From Ignavibacteria bacterium (GTDB lineage Bacteria > Bacteroidota > Ignavibacteria > Tepidaquicellales > Tepidaquicellaceae): 64,000 nucleotides of DNA. Below are positions 54,934 through 62,974 of the stretch, in pieces. The DNA is taken from NCBI GenBank assembly GCA_028714695.1, contig JAQTLX010000013.1:1-64000 (forward strand). Direction: 5' to 3'. Below the pieces are notes generated by a model. That model was not told the DNA's origin. It saw only the letters and a program-made list of their open reading frames with translations, and searched no databases. The position numbers and the translations under genes are program-made. Numbering within the stretch: the stretch's first letter is position 1; every line of letters starts with the position of its first letter.

Positions 54934-54982
54934 TTCAAAATATAAAGTTGAAAATTCAAAATTTCAATTATAAGTTGAAAGT
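54934..54982 (+). repeat. Degenerate heptamer array at the end of the T9SS protein gene
   Basis: Directly after the stop codon seven units keep seven-base phase: TTCAAAA, TATAAAG, TTGAAAA, TTCAAAA, TTTCAAT, TATAAGT, TGAAAGT. The sequence similarity between units is weak, so the period is the main evidence. Confidence 0.5.
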
Positions 54983-54990
54983 GATTTTAT

Positions 54991-55028
54991 AAAAAAGCCC
55001 CGTTGAAAGACGGGGTTTTGTTTTTTTA
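54991..55028 (+). terminator. Rho-independent terminator after the T9SS protein gene
   Basis: AAAGCCCCGT and ACGGGGTTTT form a ten-base-pair stem (one G-T pair) around TGAAAG, followed by GTTTTTTTT. Confidence 0.9.
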
Positions 55029-55060
55029 CTAGAGAAGTCAAATGTATCATCTGCATGCGT

Positions 55061-55079
55061 GTCAGGTGTAACACCTGAC
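55061..55079. repeat. 19-bp near-perfect palindrome
   Basis: GTCAGGTGT, A, ACACCTGAC: nine bases on each side are exactly complementary around one central base. It lies between convergent genes, past one terminator and 40 bases beyond the tpiA stop, without a T-run. It could be an operator-type site, an intergenic REP-like element or a weak terminator. Confidence 0.6.
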
Positions 55080-55118
55080 GCCACTATAATAATAGTATAT
55101 TAGATCTGTTACGATAAA

Positions 55119-55880
55119 TTATTTTGCGGCTTCGATGATAGCAATGAAACTATCGGCTTTGAGACTTGCGCCGCCGATTAGACCGCCGTCTATATTATTC
55201 ATGCTAAGCAGTTCTTTTGCATTCTTATCGTTCATGCTGCCGCCGTATAATATTCTTGTTCTTCCGGCAACTGTTGCGTTGTACAGATTTTCGAGCGATT
55301 TTCTGATTTCAACATGCATTTCTTCAGCCTGTTCGGGTGATGCCGTTTTACCGGTGCCGATTGCCCAAACCGGTTCATATGCAATTACCAGATTATCGGT
55401 ATCCATTGCGCATACGTCTTTAAGGCAGAGAGTAATCTGTTCATCGACAATTTTCTTTTCGATGCCCTGTTCGCGCTGTTCGAGTGTTTCTCCGACGCAT
55501 AGAATTGGTTTTACGCCTTTTTCAAGCGCCTTAATGACCTTGAAGTTTATAAGGTGATTTGTTTCGTTAAAGTACTGGCGTCTTTCGCTGTGACCGAGTA
55601 TTACATATTCGCATCCGATTGCATGAAGCATTGAAGCGGAAATTTCTCCGGTGAATGCACCGTCGTCTCTGTTATGAATATTCTGGGCGCCGTACATGAT
55701 TTTGGTGTCCGCCAATATTTCTTTCGCAGCGGGTATACATAAGAACGGGGGACAGATAACGACTTCAACTTTTGAAGCAGTATCTTTATTAAGTTTTGAT
55801 TTAAGTTCGTTCATCAGTACTCTCGATTCATCGAAAGTTTTGTTCATTTTCCAGTTTCCTGCTACAATTTTTTTTCTCAT
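55119..55880 (-). CDS. tpiA: Triosephosphate isomerase
   Basis: 253 residues. Catalytic pieces are RKKIVAGNWKMNKTF (Asn and Lys), EYVILGHSERRQYF (His), VIAYEPVWAIGTGKTASPEQAEEMH (Glu and mobile loop), and ILYGGSMNDKNAKELLSMNNIDGGLIGGASLKADSF (phosphate loop). Interconverts dihydroxyacetone phosphate and glyceraldehyde 3-phosphate. Downstream, 30 bases apart, of a membrane protein gene on the same strand. Confidence 0.98.
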   Translation of the reverse strand: MRKKIVAGNWKMNKTFDESRVLMNELKSKLNKDTASKVEVVICPPFLCIPAAKEILADTKIMYGAQNIHNRDDGAFTGEISASMLHAIGCEYVILGHSERRQYFNETNHLINFKVIKALEKGVKPILCVGETLEQREQGIEKKIVDEQITLCLKDVCAMDTDNLVIAYEPVWAIGTGKTASPEQAEEMHVEIRKSLENLYNATVAGRTRILYGGSMNDKNAKELLSMNNIDGGLIGGASLKADSFIAIIEAAK

Positions 55881-55910
55881 AGAACAATTTGTTTTATTTG
55901 TTAGTAAATA

Positions 55911-57146
55911 TTAATATTTAATTAAAACGTTTTTCCGTTGTTTTATTCTGATAAATTTATATATATGATTCAGATAGAATGCACAAAAAGGAATAAGCGC
56001 AATCTTCATCATTATCTGGTATCGGGGCAAAGCAAAAAATATGACCGAAACTATAATTGAACTGAAAATAAACAGATAGAGATACTTGAAATTTGAATAA
56101 TTATAAGACTTGATTATTCCCAGAGTTGATAGAATAACAATGAACAATGAAGGAATCATATAGAATAGATTTTTCGAACGCGTATCGTCGGGATTCAATA
56201 TTAGCAAATGAAAGACTTTCACGAAAGAATTCCTGACAAATATAAATGGATTATTCCTGATGTAATCGATAGTTTTATCTGTATAATATTTATTATAAAC
56301 AATTTCAAAATTATCCGGTTTGGAAATTTCTTTTAACTCGAGTATAAAACTATCATCTCCCCAGTTTCCTATCCTAATAGGATTATTTCCGCGGTATAAG
56401 TTTAAGCCGCTGCTTGTTGTGAATGGGATGAATTCACCGAACTGGGCATAATTTCTTATGATCCAAGGAGATATAAAAAGAACAATAAAAATAAAAGTAA
56501 TAATGGCAAATCGAAATTCTTTTTTTAATAATATTACAAGGTAAACGAACATCAAAAAGAGTGCGAACTCCGAACGCAGCAATATCAACAGTGAGGCAAG
56601 TAAAGAGAAAAAAAATATTTTTGAATTAGATTTATATTCACAGGAAAATATTAATAAGAGGAAAGCTAAAATTAAAAAATGGTATAAGCATATTGCATTG
56701 TAAACTGATGTGATGTATATGTATTCAGGTACTACTGCCATTATAATACTTGAGATTATTGCCGTGTTTAAGTTGAAATATTTCAAACAAAATCTATACA
56801 TGAAATATATTGTTGTAACACTGAATATAATATGAGATAAGATTAGCAATAGATTCCGTAATACTACATTGCTAATGTTTAAGAATGCATAAATATAGAA
56901 AACATAAAGAGGCGGCATAAACGCTGATGAGTAGGGTTCTGATTGAGGCAAGTTAATTTGTTGCAATTTGTTTCCCATATAATAAAATAAGGAATAACCT
57001 TTGCCATCGATTATATTCTGAGCAATATAGCCGAATTCCCAGTAATTAACGTTTCTTAGGTCTGTAAAAAACAATAGAAATATTAACCTTAATGTTAAGG
57101 CAATTAACAATATTACATAAATAATATTTCTTTTATTGATTATCAT
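55911..57146 (-). CDS. GT-C-type multi-pass membrane glycosyltransferase (PMT_2/GT39-like), putative
   Basis: 411 residues with about ten membrane helices. After helix 1 a periplasmic loop carries NYWEFGYIAQNIIDGKGYSLFY, where an acidic residue precedes the GxGYS-type motif common in PMT_2/ArnT-like proteins that use polyprenyl-phosphate sugars. LPRYQIMMKIALIPFCAFYL near the end is the usual last helix pair. Other features: GLNLYRGNNP and YYTDKTIDYIRNNPFIFVRN, a stretch frequent in such proteins. Sugar and acceptor unknown. Its ATG overlaps the photolyase stop by 4 bases (ATGA). Confidence 0.75.
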   Translation of the reverse strand: MIINKRNIIYVILLIALTLRLIFLLFFTDLRNVNYWEFGYIAQNIIDGKGYSLFYYMGNKLQQINLPQSEPYSSAFMPPLYVFYIYAFLNISNVVLRNLLLILSHIIFSVTTIYFMYRFCLKYFNLNTAIISSIIMAVVPEYIYITSVYNAICLYHFLILAFLLLIFSCEYKSNSKIFFFSLLASLLILLRSEFALFLMFVYLVILLKKEFRFAIITFIFIVLFISPWIIRNYAQFGEFIPFTTSSGLNLYRGNNPIRIGNWGDDSFILELKEISKPDNFEIVYNKYYTDKTIDYIRNNPFIFVRNSFVKVFHLLILNPDDTRSKNLFYMIPSLFIVILSTLGIIKSYNYSNFKYLYLFIFSSIIVSVIFFALPRYQIMMKIALIPFCAFYLNHIYKFIRIKQRKNVLIKY

Positions 57147-58558
57147 TTACCATGAATTAATTTAAATTTTGAAAGTGAAAATTCTTTGGCAGTTTTATGT
57201 TCAACAATAGGGTAAGGATAGTCTTTACCAATAATTACCGAATATTTTTTCTGCAAATCAGCGGTCATTTCGTCAGGTTTATGTATATATTTAGGGGGTA
57301 CGTCTTTCAGTTCGGGAACGTATTTTCGAATATAATCGCCGTACTTATCGAATTTTTCGCTTTGAAGGTAGGGGTTGAATATTCGAAAATACGGCTGAGC
57401 GTCGCATCCGGTAGAAGCGCTCCACTGCCATCCGCCGTTATTTGAAGCAAAGTCGAGATCAATAAGATTTCCGGCAAAATATTTTTCCCCTTTCTTCCAG
57501 TTTATGAAAAGGTCTTTTGTAAGAAACATGGCGGTAATCATTCTCAATCTGTTGTGCATCCATCCTTCGGTATTTAATTGCCGCATACCCGCATCAACAA
57601 TAGGGAAGCCGGTTTTACCTTCGCACCATTTATTAAAGAGGGCATCATTATCAGTCCAATTGAGTTTATCGTAAACTTTTTTAAATGAACCGTTTATAAC
57701 GTGAGGGAAATTGAATGTTATGTGATAGTAAAATTCACGCCAAATCAGTTCATTTATCCATGTAAGTATCTCGGATTTTTTACCGGATCCGTTTAGTTTT
57801 TTAAAGGCTGCACTAAAACACTCCCTGACGCTGACGGTTCCGAAATGGATATGCGGGGAAAGTTTGCTTGTAGAGTCGGCAGACGGGTAATCACGCTGAG
57901 AATTATATTCTTCGATGCCTTTTCTGCAGAAAGCAGAGAGTGATTTGAGCGCGGATGTTCTGCCGCCGCTGAATCCGCTTAAATCCGCGGATTTAATCTC
58001 AAAATTGAGTGCTTCTTTAAATTTTTGCTCCGCTAAAGGATTAATATTTTTGAAATTAAGTTTTGATTCCCGTAGTAGAGTATCATTCAAAAGCGTAAAG
58101 AATTTATTTTTAAACGGTGTAAAGATGGTGTAAGGAGTGCCGTCGGCTTTAAACATTTTATTAGGTTCGAAGACAGTAGAGTCAGCATAGAGTTTCAATT
58201 CCGAACTTTTGGAAATAAGAAAATCCGAGATTTTTGAGTCTCTTTCTATGCAATAAGGTTCATATTGTTTATTCGCGTACACAATTGAATCAGCATCTAT
58301 AATCTGATTAAAAACACTAAGGCTATTGCCATTGAAAATATGAAGGTTAAATCCTTTTTCGTTAAGTTTATTCTTTAAATCCAGAAGGCACTCATTTAGG
58401 AATTGAATCCGCTTTTCACCGAAAAAACGGAAAGAATTATTATTCTTTATATAAATAAAAAGGAACTTATCATCGGATTTAATTCCTTTGATAAATTCCG
58501 ATAATGCTCTGTTATCATCGAGTCTGAGGTCTTTTCTGAACCAGAATATTTTAACCAT
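57143..58558 (-). CDS. phrB: Deoxyribodipyrimidine photolyase (CPD photolyase family)
   Basis: 471 residues from the ATG at 58558, where MVKIFWFRKDLRLDDNRAL is the exact family N-terminus; 26 upstream in-frame residues come from the overlapping gene. Antenna domain 1-130; FAD domain has SPHIHFGTVSVREC, LIWREFYYHITFNFPHV, FNKWCEGKTGFPIVDAGMRQLNTEGWMHNRLRMITAMFLTKDLFINWKKGE, and ASNNGGWQWSASTGCDAQPYFRIFNP. The Trp-rich NGGWQWSASTG segment is typical of class I CPD photolyases. Repairs UV-made pyrimidine dimers with light. Overlaps the IMPDH-family gene by eight bases and the next gene by four. Confidence 0.95.
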   Translation of the reverse strand: MVKIFWFRKDLRLDDNRALSEFIKGIKSDDKFLFIYIKNNNSFRFFGEKRIQFLNECLLDLKNKLNEKGFNLHIFNGNSLSVFNQIIDADSIVYANKQYEPYCIERDSKISDFLISKSSELKLYADSTVFEPNKMFKADGTPYTIFTPFKNKFFTLLNDTLLRESKLNFKNINPLAEQKFKEALNFEIKSADLSGFSGGRTSALKSLSAFCRKGIEEYNSQRDYPSADSTSKLSPHIHFGTVSVRECFSAAFKKLNGSGKKSEILTWINELIWREFYYHITFNFPHVINGSFKKVYDKLNWTDNDALFNKWCEGKTGFPIVDAGMRQLNTEGWMHNRLRMITAMFLTKDLFINWKKGEKYFAGNLIDLDFASNNGGWQWSASTGCDAQPYFRIFNPYLQSEKFDKYGDYIRKYVPELKDVPPKYIHKPDEMTADLQKKYSVIIGKDYPYPIVEHKTAKEFSLSKFKLIHGK

Positions 58559-59594
58559 TTTCCATCTGGGGTTTTCTTTCGAGGAATGAATGGCTTGTGA
58601 GTTTAACGAAAGTTGCTTTTTTCTGATAATCGGCAATATTCCTTGAATTAAGGTAACTCATTGATGACTGGAGACCTTCTTTATATTCTTTAATGAGTTT
58701 AGACACGATACCTTTATAGGGTACGAGTGATTCTTCGCCTTCTATATAGTTCTTATTTTCCTGTTTTACTGCGAAAGAGGCGCTTCCGCAGTATTTTTTC
58801 CATCTTTGATTATTGTATTTAATAACATCTCCCGGGGCTTCTTCTGTTCCTGCGAGCACTCTTCCGAACATAACAGCATCGCATCCGAGGGCAATGGCTT
58901 TGCACATGGCACCCGGATTGCTTATACCGCCGTCAGCGATTATTTTAACATTGCTGCTCAATTCATCTTTGGCAGAAAGAGCGCGTACGATAGCGTCGAC
59001 TTGTCCGATACCAATACCTGATTTTATAGAAGTTGAGCACATTGCACCGTTACCAATGCCAACGCGTATGGCGTCAACTCCGAGATTGATAAGGAATTTT
59101 GTAGTTTCGGAACTCGCGACATTGCCTGCAATAATTTTCAGTTTATATGATTCGACATATTTTCTAATTTCTTTAATAAACTTTTCCATCATTTTTGATC
59201 CGCCGTTAGCGATATCGATACAAAATATTTTCACTCCGAAATCAGAGAGAATTTTCAGTCGTTCGATATCGGTCATGGAGTTTATTCCGATTGCAGCGCC
59301 TTGATAATCGGAGCCGTCAAGATTATTATCTTTAAATTCGTTTATTTGTTCTTCAACGGAATTGAAACGATGAATAACTCCCAGACATTTCATATCGGAG
59401 AGCGCTTTAGCCATTTTCCCGCCGCAGACAGTGTTCATCGGTGACGCGATTATGGGAACGGCGAGTTTAATTCCGCAGAATTCCACAGAGGTATCGCAGT
59501 CTGAACGATGCTTTACACTTGAAATCTGATTCGGAAGCAGGGAAACGTCATCGTATGTAAGCGAATCATCGAAAAGAATATTTTTATATGACAT
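58551..59594 (-). CDS. IMP dehydrogenase/GMP reductase family protein without CBS domains
   Basis: 347 residues, one TIM barrel. LTYDDVSLLPNQISSVKHRSDCDTS, PIIASPMNTVCGGKMAKAL, LKIIAGNVASSETTKFLI, and the catalytic loop VGIGNGAMCSTSIKSGIGIGQ with Cys in MCST, then IIADGGISNPGAMCKAIALGCDAVMFG. The absence of CBS domains and the length suggest GMP reductase, but EGEESLVPYKG and the end SMSYLNSRNIADYQKKATFVKL are closer to the IMPDH pattern, so I leave the substrate open. Acts on IMP, XMP or GMP. Leads a three-gene overlap chain with photolyase and the membrane protein. Confidence 0.85.
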   Translation of the reverse strand: MSYKNILFDDSLTYDDVSLLPNQISSVKHRSDCDTSVEFCGIKLAVPIIASPMNTVCGGKMAKALSDMKCLGVIHRFNSVEEQINEFKDNNLDGSDYQGAAIGINSMTDIERLKILSDFGVKIFCIDIANGGSKMMEKFIKEIRKYVESYKLKIIAGNVASSETTKFLINLGVDAIRVGIGNGAMCSTSIKSGIGIGQVDAIVRALSAKDELSSNVKIIADGGISNPGAMCKAIALGCDAVMFGRVLAGTEEAPGDVIKYNNQRWKKYCGSASFAVKQENKNYIEGEESLVPYKGIVSKLIKEYKEGLQSSMSYLNSRNIADYQKKATFVKLTSHSFLERKPQMENG

Positions 59595-59650
59595 AGTAAT
59601 TTAATAATTTCTTTTTAAAAATATTTGCTAATAAAGTTTTACCAATATTA

Positions 59651-59834
59651 TTGTTAGAAGAGCAAAAACTTAACCGCAAAGTGCGCAAAGAACGCGAAGA
59701 ATATTTTAGTTATAAGAGCAAAAGCCTAACCGCAAATTGCGCAAAGAATATTTTAGTTATAAGAGCAAAAACCTAACCGCAAAGTGTTCAAAGAACGCTA
59801 AGAAAATTTTAGTTATAAGAGCAAAAACCTAATG
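59651..59834 (+). repeat. Tandem repeat, units of about 47-57 bp, three and a half copies
   Basis: Copies start near 59651, 59708, 59755 and 59811 with AGTTATAAGAGCAAAAACCT or close variants. Within each unit is a 9-base sub-repeat related to CGCAAAGTG, CGCAAAGAA, CGCGAAGAA. Copy 2 is shorter by one sub-unit. No coding frame crosses it. Confidence 0.9.
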
Positions 59835-59855
59835 CATAAAATAATAACTTTTTTA

Positions 59856-59899
59856 CAATCAAAAAGGGAAAGAAAAGTTGATACTTTATGCTTTCCCTT
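59856..59899 (-). terminator. Rho-independent terminator of sucC
   Basis: AAGGGAAAG (59864-59872) pairs with CTTTCCCTT (59891-59899), and inner AAAGT/ACTTT continue the stem. The minus-strand product then reads TTTTTGATT. About 20 bases past the stop. Confidence 0.8.
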
Positions 59900-59919
59900 A
59901 TAAAACATTAAAAATAAGT

Positions 59920-61137
59920 TTATTGTGCCAGTGCCTGAGTAACTTTATCAGCCGCATCCTGCAGAGTATCTGCAGGTATGAGGTTGAGTCCCGAGTCTTT
60001 AAGAATTTGTCTTGCTTCTTCGGCATTAGTGCCCTGAAGCCTTACAACGACCGGAATATTAATGTTCAAATTTCCGGAAGCCTGCACAATGCCATTTGCA
60101 ACGCGGTCGCATCTAACGATACCGCCGAAAATATTAATGAGAATTGCTTTTACATTCGGGTCCGTAAGAATAATTCTGAAACCGTTCTCAACCGTTTCGG
60201 CTGATGCCGTACCGCCTACATCGAGGAAGTTAGCGGGTTCACCGCCTGCGAGTTTAATCAGGTCCATAGTACCCATTGCAAGTCCTGCGCCGTTGACCAT
60301 ACACCCGACGTTACCGTCGAGTTTGATATAGTTAAGGTTATATTTCGACGCTTCTATTTCGAGCGGATCTTCTTCGTTTAGGTCACGGAGCGATTCGAAA
60401 TCTTTATGTCTGAACAGAGCATTGTCATCGATAGTAACTTTCGCATCGAGAGCAAGAATTCTATCGTCGTTAGTCATAACAAGCGGATTAATTTCAAGCA
60501 AAGAAGCATCGGATTCGGTATATGCAGTGTAGAGCGCCATAATGAATTTTGTGAAATCCTTTAAAGCATTTCCTTCGAGATTCAGTCCGAAACCAAGTTC
60601 TCTTGCCTGGAAATTCTGGAGACCTATTGAAGGTTCAACCCATACCTTAATGATTTTCTCGGGTGTTTCAGCGGCTACTTTTTCAATTTCCACACCGCCT
60701 TCCGTTGAAGCCATGATAACATTTTTCGAATTGGTTCTGTCGAGAAGAATTCCGAGATAAAGTTCTTTTTTATAGTCGAGTCCTTCGGCTATAAAAAGTG
60801 TCCGGATTTCTTTTCCTTCGGCGCCAGACTGGTGCGTAACGAGAATATTGCCGAGAATTTTCGCGGCATATTCTTTCGCGCCTTCAAGATTGGAACCGAA
60901 AAATTTAACACCTCCCTGAGCGACGACTTCGGAACGGTCGGCTTTGTTGTAAACAATACCTTTGCCTCTGCCTCCCGCATGAATTTGTGATTTAACCACA
61001 AACTGCGTAACGCCTTTTTCTTTAAGAGAATTTACTGCGTTATCGAATTCGTCAATAGAATTTATTGCAATACCATCCTGAACGGCAACACCGTATTTTT
61101 TAAGGATTGCCTTCGCCTGATATTCGTGTATTTTCAT
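59920..61137 (-). CDS. sucC: Succinate-CoA ligase [ADP-forming] subunit beta
   Basis: 405 residues. N-terminal ATP-grasp: MKIHEYQAKAILKKYGVAV, VVKSQIHAGGRGKGIVYNKA, LEINPLVMTNDDRILALDAKV with the Mg ligands. C-terminal CoA-ligase part has DGNVGCMVNGAGLAMGTMDLIKLAGGEPANFLDVGGTA, ILINIFGGIVRCDRVANGIVQA and PVVVRLQGTNAEEARQIL. Catalyses succinyl-CoA plus ADP to succinate plus ATP in the TCA cycle. Length is 15 more than E. coli. The alpha subunit (sucD) is not adjacent; upstream is a small lipoprotein gene. Confidence 0.97.
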   Translation of the reverse strand: MKIHEYQAKAILKKYGVAVQDGIAINSIDEFDNAVNSLKEKGVTQFVVKSQIHAGGRGKGIVYNKADRSEVVAQGGVKFFGSNLEGAKEYAAKILGNILVTHQSGAEGKEIRTLFIAEGLDYKKELYLGILLDRTNSKNVIMASTEGGVEIEKVAAETPEKIIKVWVEPSIGLQNFQARELGFGLNLEGNALKDFTKFIMALYTAYTESDASLLEINPLVMTNDDRILALDAKVTIDDNALFRHKDFESLRDLNEEDPLEIEASKYNLNYIKLDGNVGCMVNGAGLAMGTMDLIKLAGGEPANFLDVGGTASAETVENGFRIILTDPNVKAILINIFGGIVRCDRVANGIVQASGNLNINIPVVVRLQGTNAEEARQILKDSGLNLIPADTLQDAADKVTQALAQ

Positions 61138-61155
61138 TAATTATTGGTTTAATTA

Positions 61156-61401
61156 TTAATCTTCGTCTTTTGTATTAAATTTTTTATCCATTTCTTTGGA
61201 AATTGAATCGAGTTGCTTCATTGATTTTTTCAGCGAATCGATATTTGTTCTTTTCAAAGATGAATCCATCTGCTGAAGATTTTTATCGATTGTCTCGTCG
61301 ATTTTTTTATTAACTCGTTCGGTTACTTTTTCAGAAATTTTACTGCAACTCAGCAATCCGATAAGCACTATAAGTGCGACAAAAAACTTAAAATAATTCA
61401 T
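61156..61401 (-). CDS. Small coiled-coil lipoprotein
   Basis: 81 residues. Lipoprotein signal VALIVLIGLLSC with Cys at 19, followed by a highly charged helical tail (KISEKVTERVNKKIDETIDKN, then SSLKRTNIDSLKKSMKQLDS) with heptad spacing of hydrophobic residues, so an elongated coiled coil. No known family; shape resembles Lpp-like or other small outer-membrane anchored helices. Lies seven bases after the P5C dehydrogenase gene and 18 before sucC, so cotranscribed. Confidence 0.8.
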   Translation of the reverse strand: MNYFKFFVALIVLIGLLSCSKISEKVTERVNKKIDETIDKNLQQMDSSLKRTNIDSLKKSMKQLDSISKEMDKKFNTKDED

Positions 61402-61408
61402 AAAGTAT

Positions 61409-62965
61409 TTATTTAATAATTTTTTTGCTCGACATTTTTGCCTGCATGAAAAGAAGTAAATAATCTCTTCCGCCTGCTTTTGAATCCGTTCCGCTCATAT
61501 TAAAACCGCCGAAGGGATGGACACCTACAAGAGCGCCTGTGCATTTTCTGTTAAAATACAAATTTCCGACGAAAAATTCCTCATCCGCTTTGTCCAGTTT
61601 CTTTTTATTTTTGGAATAAACAGCGCCTGTGAGACCGAACATTGTATTGTTAGCAATCTTCAGTGATTCATTGAAGTCAGTAGATTTAATGACTGCCAGC
61701 ACAGGACCGAATATTTCTTCCTGCGATATTGTATCGGTCGGTTTTACATCTTTGATTATTGTAGGTTCGATAAAATATCCGCCTGGAAGTTCATGACCGC
61801 CGTGAATTATTTTCCCGCCTTCTTCGACGGCAACCTGAATATAAGCCATGATTTTTTCTTTTGAACGGGCATTGATGACCGGTCCCACGTTATTATTGTC
61901 AACCGTAGGTCCAACTTTAAGAGCAGACGCTTTACTTACCAGAGCATCGCAGAACTTGTCGTAAATACTTTCGTCAACAACAACTCTTGAGCAAGCAGAG
62001 CATTTTTGTCCCTGGAATCCGAACGCAGCAGAAACAGTACCTGCCACCGCATCGTCGAAATCGTATAAATCTTTATCGATAATAATTGTATCCTTGCCGC
62101 CCATTTCAGCGATAACTCTCTTAATCCAGATTTGTTTAGGCTGATTCTTTGCCGCAAGTTCGTTTATTCTCAATCCGACTTCCATTGAACCTGTGAACGA
62201 AATATATCTTACAAGATGGTGTTGAACGAGTGCATCGCCGATTGAGCCGCCGCCTCCCGTAACGAAATTAATAACGCCGTTGGGCAGTTTAATTTCTTCC
62301 ATCAATTCAATGAACATTTGAGCGATAGCGGGTGAATCGCTGGAAGGTTTAAGAACAACAGTATTTCCCGTTACGATAGAAGCAGTTGTCATTCCCACCA
62401 GAATTGCGAGAGGGAAGTTCCACGGAGGAATCACGAGACCGACGCCGAGCGGAAGATAGACGAGTTTGTTCTTTTCTCCCTGCAGTTTTGTAATAGGCTG
62501 TTCTTCGCTGTATCTGAGAATTTCGCGGGCATAAAATTCCATGAAATCGATTGCTTCTGCCGTATCGCCGTCGGCTTCAGCCCAGTTCTTTCCTTCTTCG
62601 TAAACCATCATGGCGGAGAAAATGTGTTTTCTCTTCCTCATTATTTTTGCCGCTTTAAAAAGGAATTCGGCTCTCTTCTTAGGTGATGTTCTTTTCCATT
62701 CATCGAATTTCGCATGAGCGGTTTCGACTGCAAACAAAGCGTTTTCGACAGTTGCTTTCTGAAAAGTACCGACAACTTCATCAGGATTTGAAGGATTATA
62801 TGAGCGAAGTTTTTCTTCGGTATAGATTTTTTCACCGCCTATAACGAGCGGATATTCTTTGGAGAATCGTGCTTTTACTTCTTCGAGCGCTTTTTCGAAT
62901 GCTTTTCTGTTCTTTTTGTCTGTAAAATCAGTGAATGGTTCGTTTTTAAATTTTGAATTTCCCAT
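61409..62965 (-). CDS. L-glutamate gamma-semialdehyde (1-pyrroline-5-carboxylate) dehydrogenase
   Basis: 518 residues, the RocA/PruA stand-alone type. NAD-binding and catalytic blocks: LVIPPWNFPLAILVGMTTASIVTGNTVVLKPSSDSP, FVTGGGGSIGDALVQHHLVRYISFTGSMEVG, VIAEMGGKDTIIIDKD with the general-base Glu, AFGFQGQKCSACSRVVVDE with the catalytic Cys, and EEIFGPVLAVIKSTDFNE. The late FNRKCTGALVGVHPFGGFNMSGTDSKAGG is typical of P5CDH. Oxidises the semialdehyde from proline or ornithine breakdown to glutamate. No proline dehydrogenase gene next to it. Confidence 0.93.
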   Translation of the reverse strand: MGNSKFKNEPFTDFTDKKNRKAFEKALEEVKARFSKEYPLVIGGEKIYTEEKLRSYNPSNPDEVVGTFQKATVENALFAVETAHAKFDEWKRTSPKKRAEFLFKAAKIMRKRKHIFSAMMVYEEGKNWAEADGDTAEAIDFMEFYAREILRYSEEQPITKLQGEKNKLVYLPLGVGLVIPPWNFPLAILVGMTTASIVTGNTVVLKPSSDSPAIAQMFIELMEEIKLPNGVINFVTGGGGSIGDALVQHHLVRYISFTGSMEVGLRINELAAKNQPKQIWIKRVIAEMGGKDTIIIDKDLYDFDDAVAGTVSAAFGFQGQKCSACSRVVVDESIYDKFCDALVSKASALKVGPTVDNNNVGPVINARSKEKIMAYIQVAVEEGGKIIHGGHELPGGYFIEPTIIKDVKPTDTISQEEIFGPVLAVIKSTDFNESLKIANNTMFGLTGAVYSKNKKKLDKADEEFFVGNLYFNRKCTGALVGVHPFGGFNMSGTDSKAGGRDYLLLFMQAKMSSKKIIK

Positions 62966-62974
62966 AGTTTTTAT

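Larger units (their letters stand above)
59595..59919. other. Gap with 50-bp-class tandem repeats and the sucC terminator
   Basis: 325 bases. The first 50 bases are AT-rich and probably hold the promoter of the IMPDH/GMPR gene. 59651-59834 is a tandem repeat and 59856-59899 the sucC terminator. Nothing else was recognised. Confidence 0.7.
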
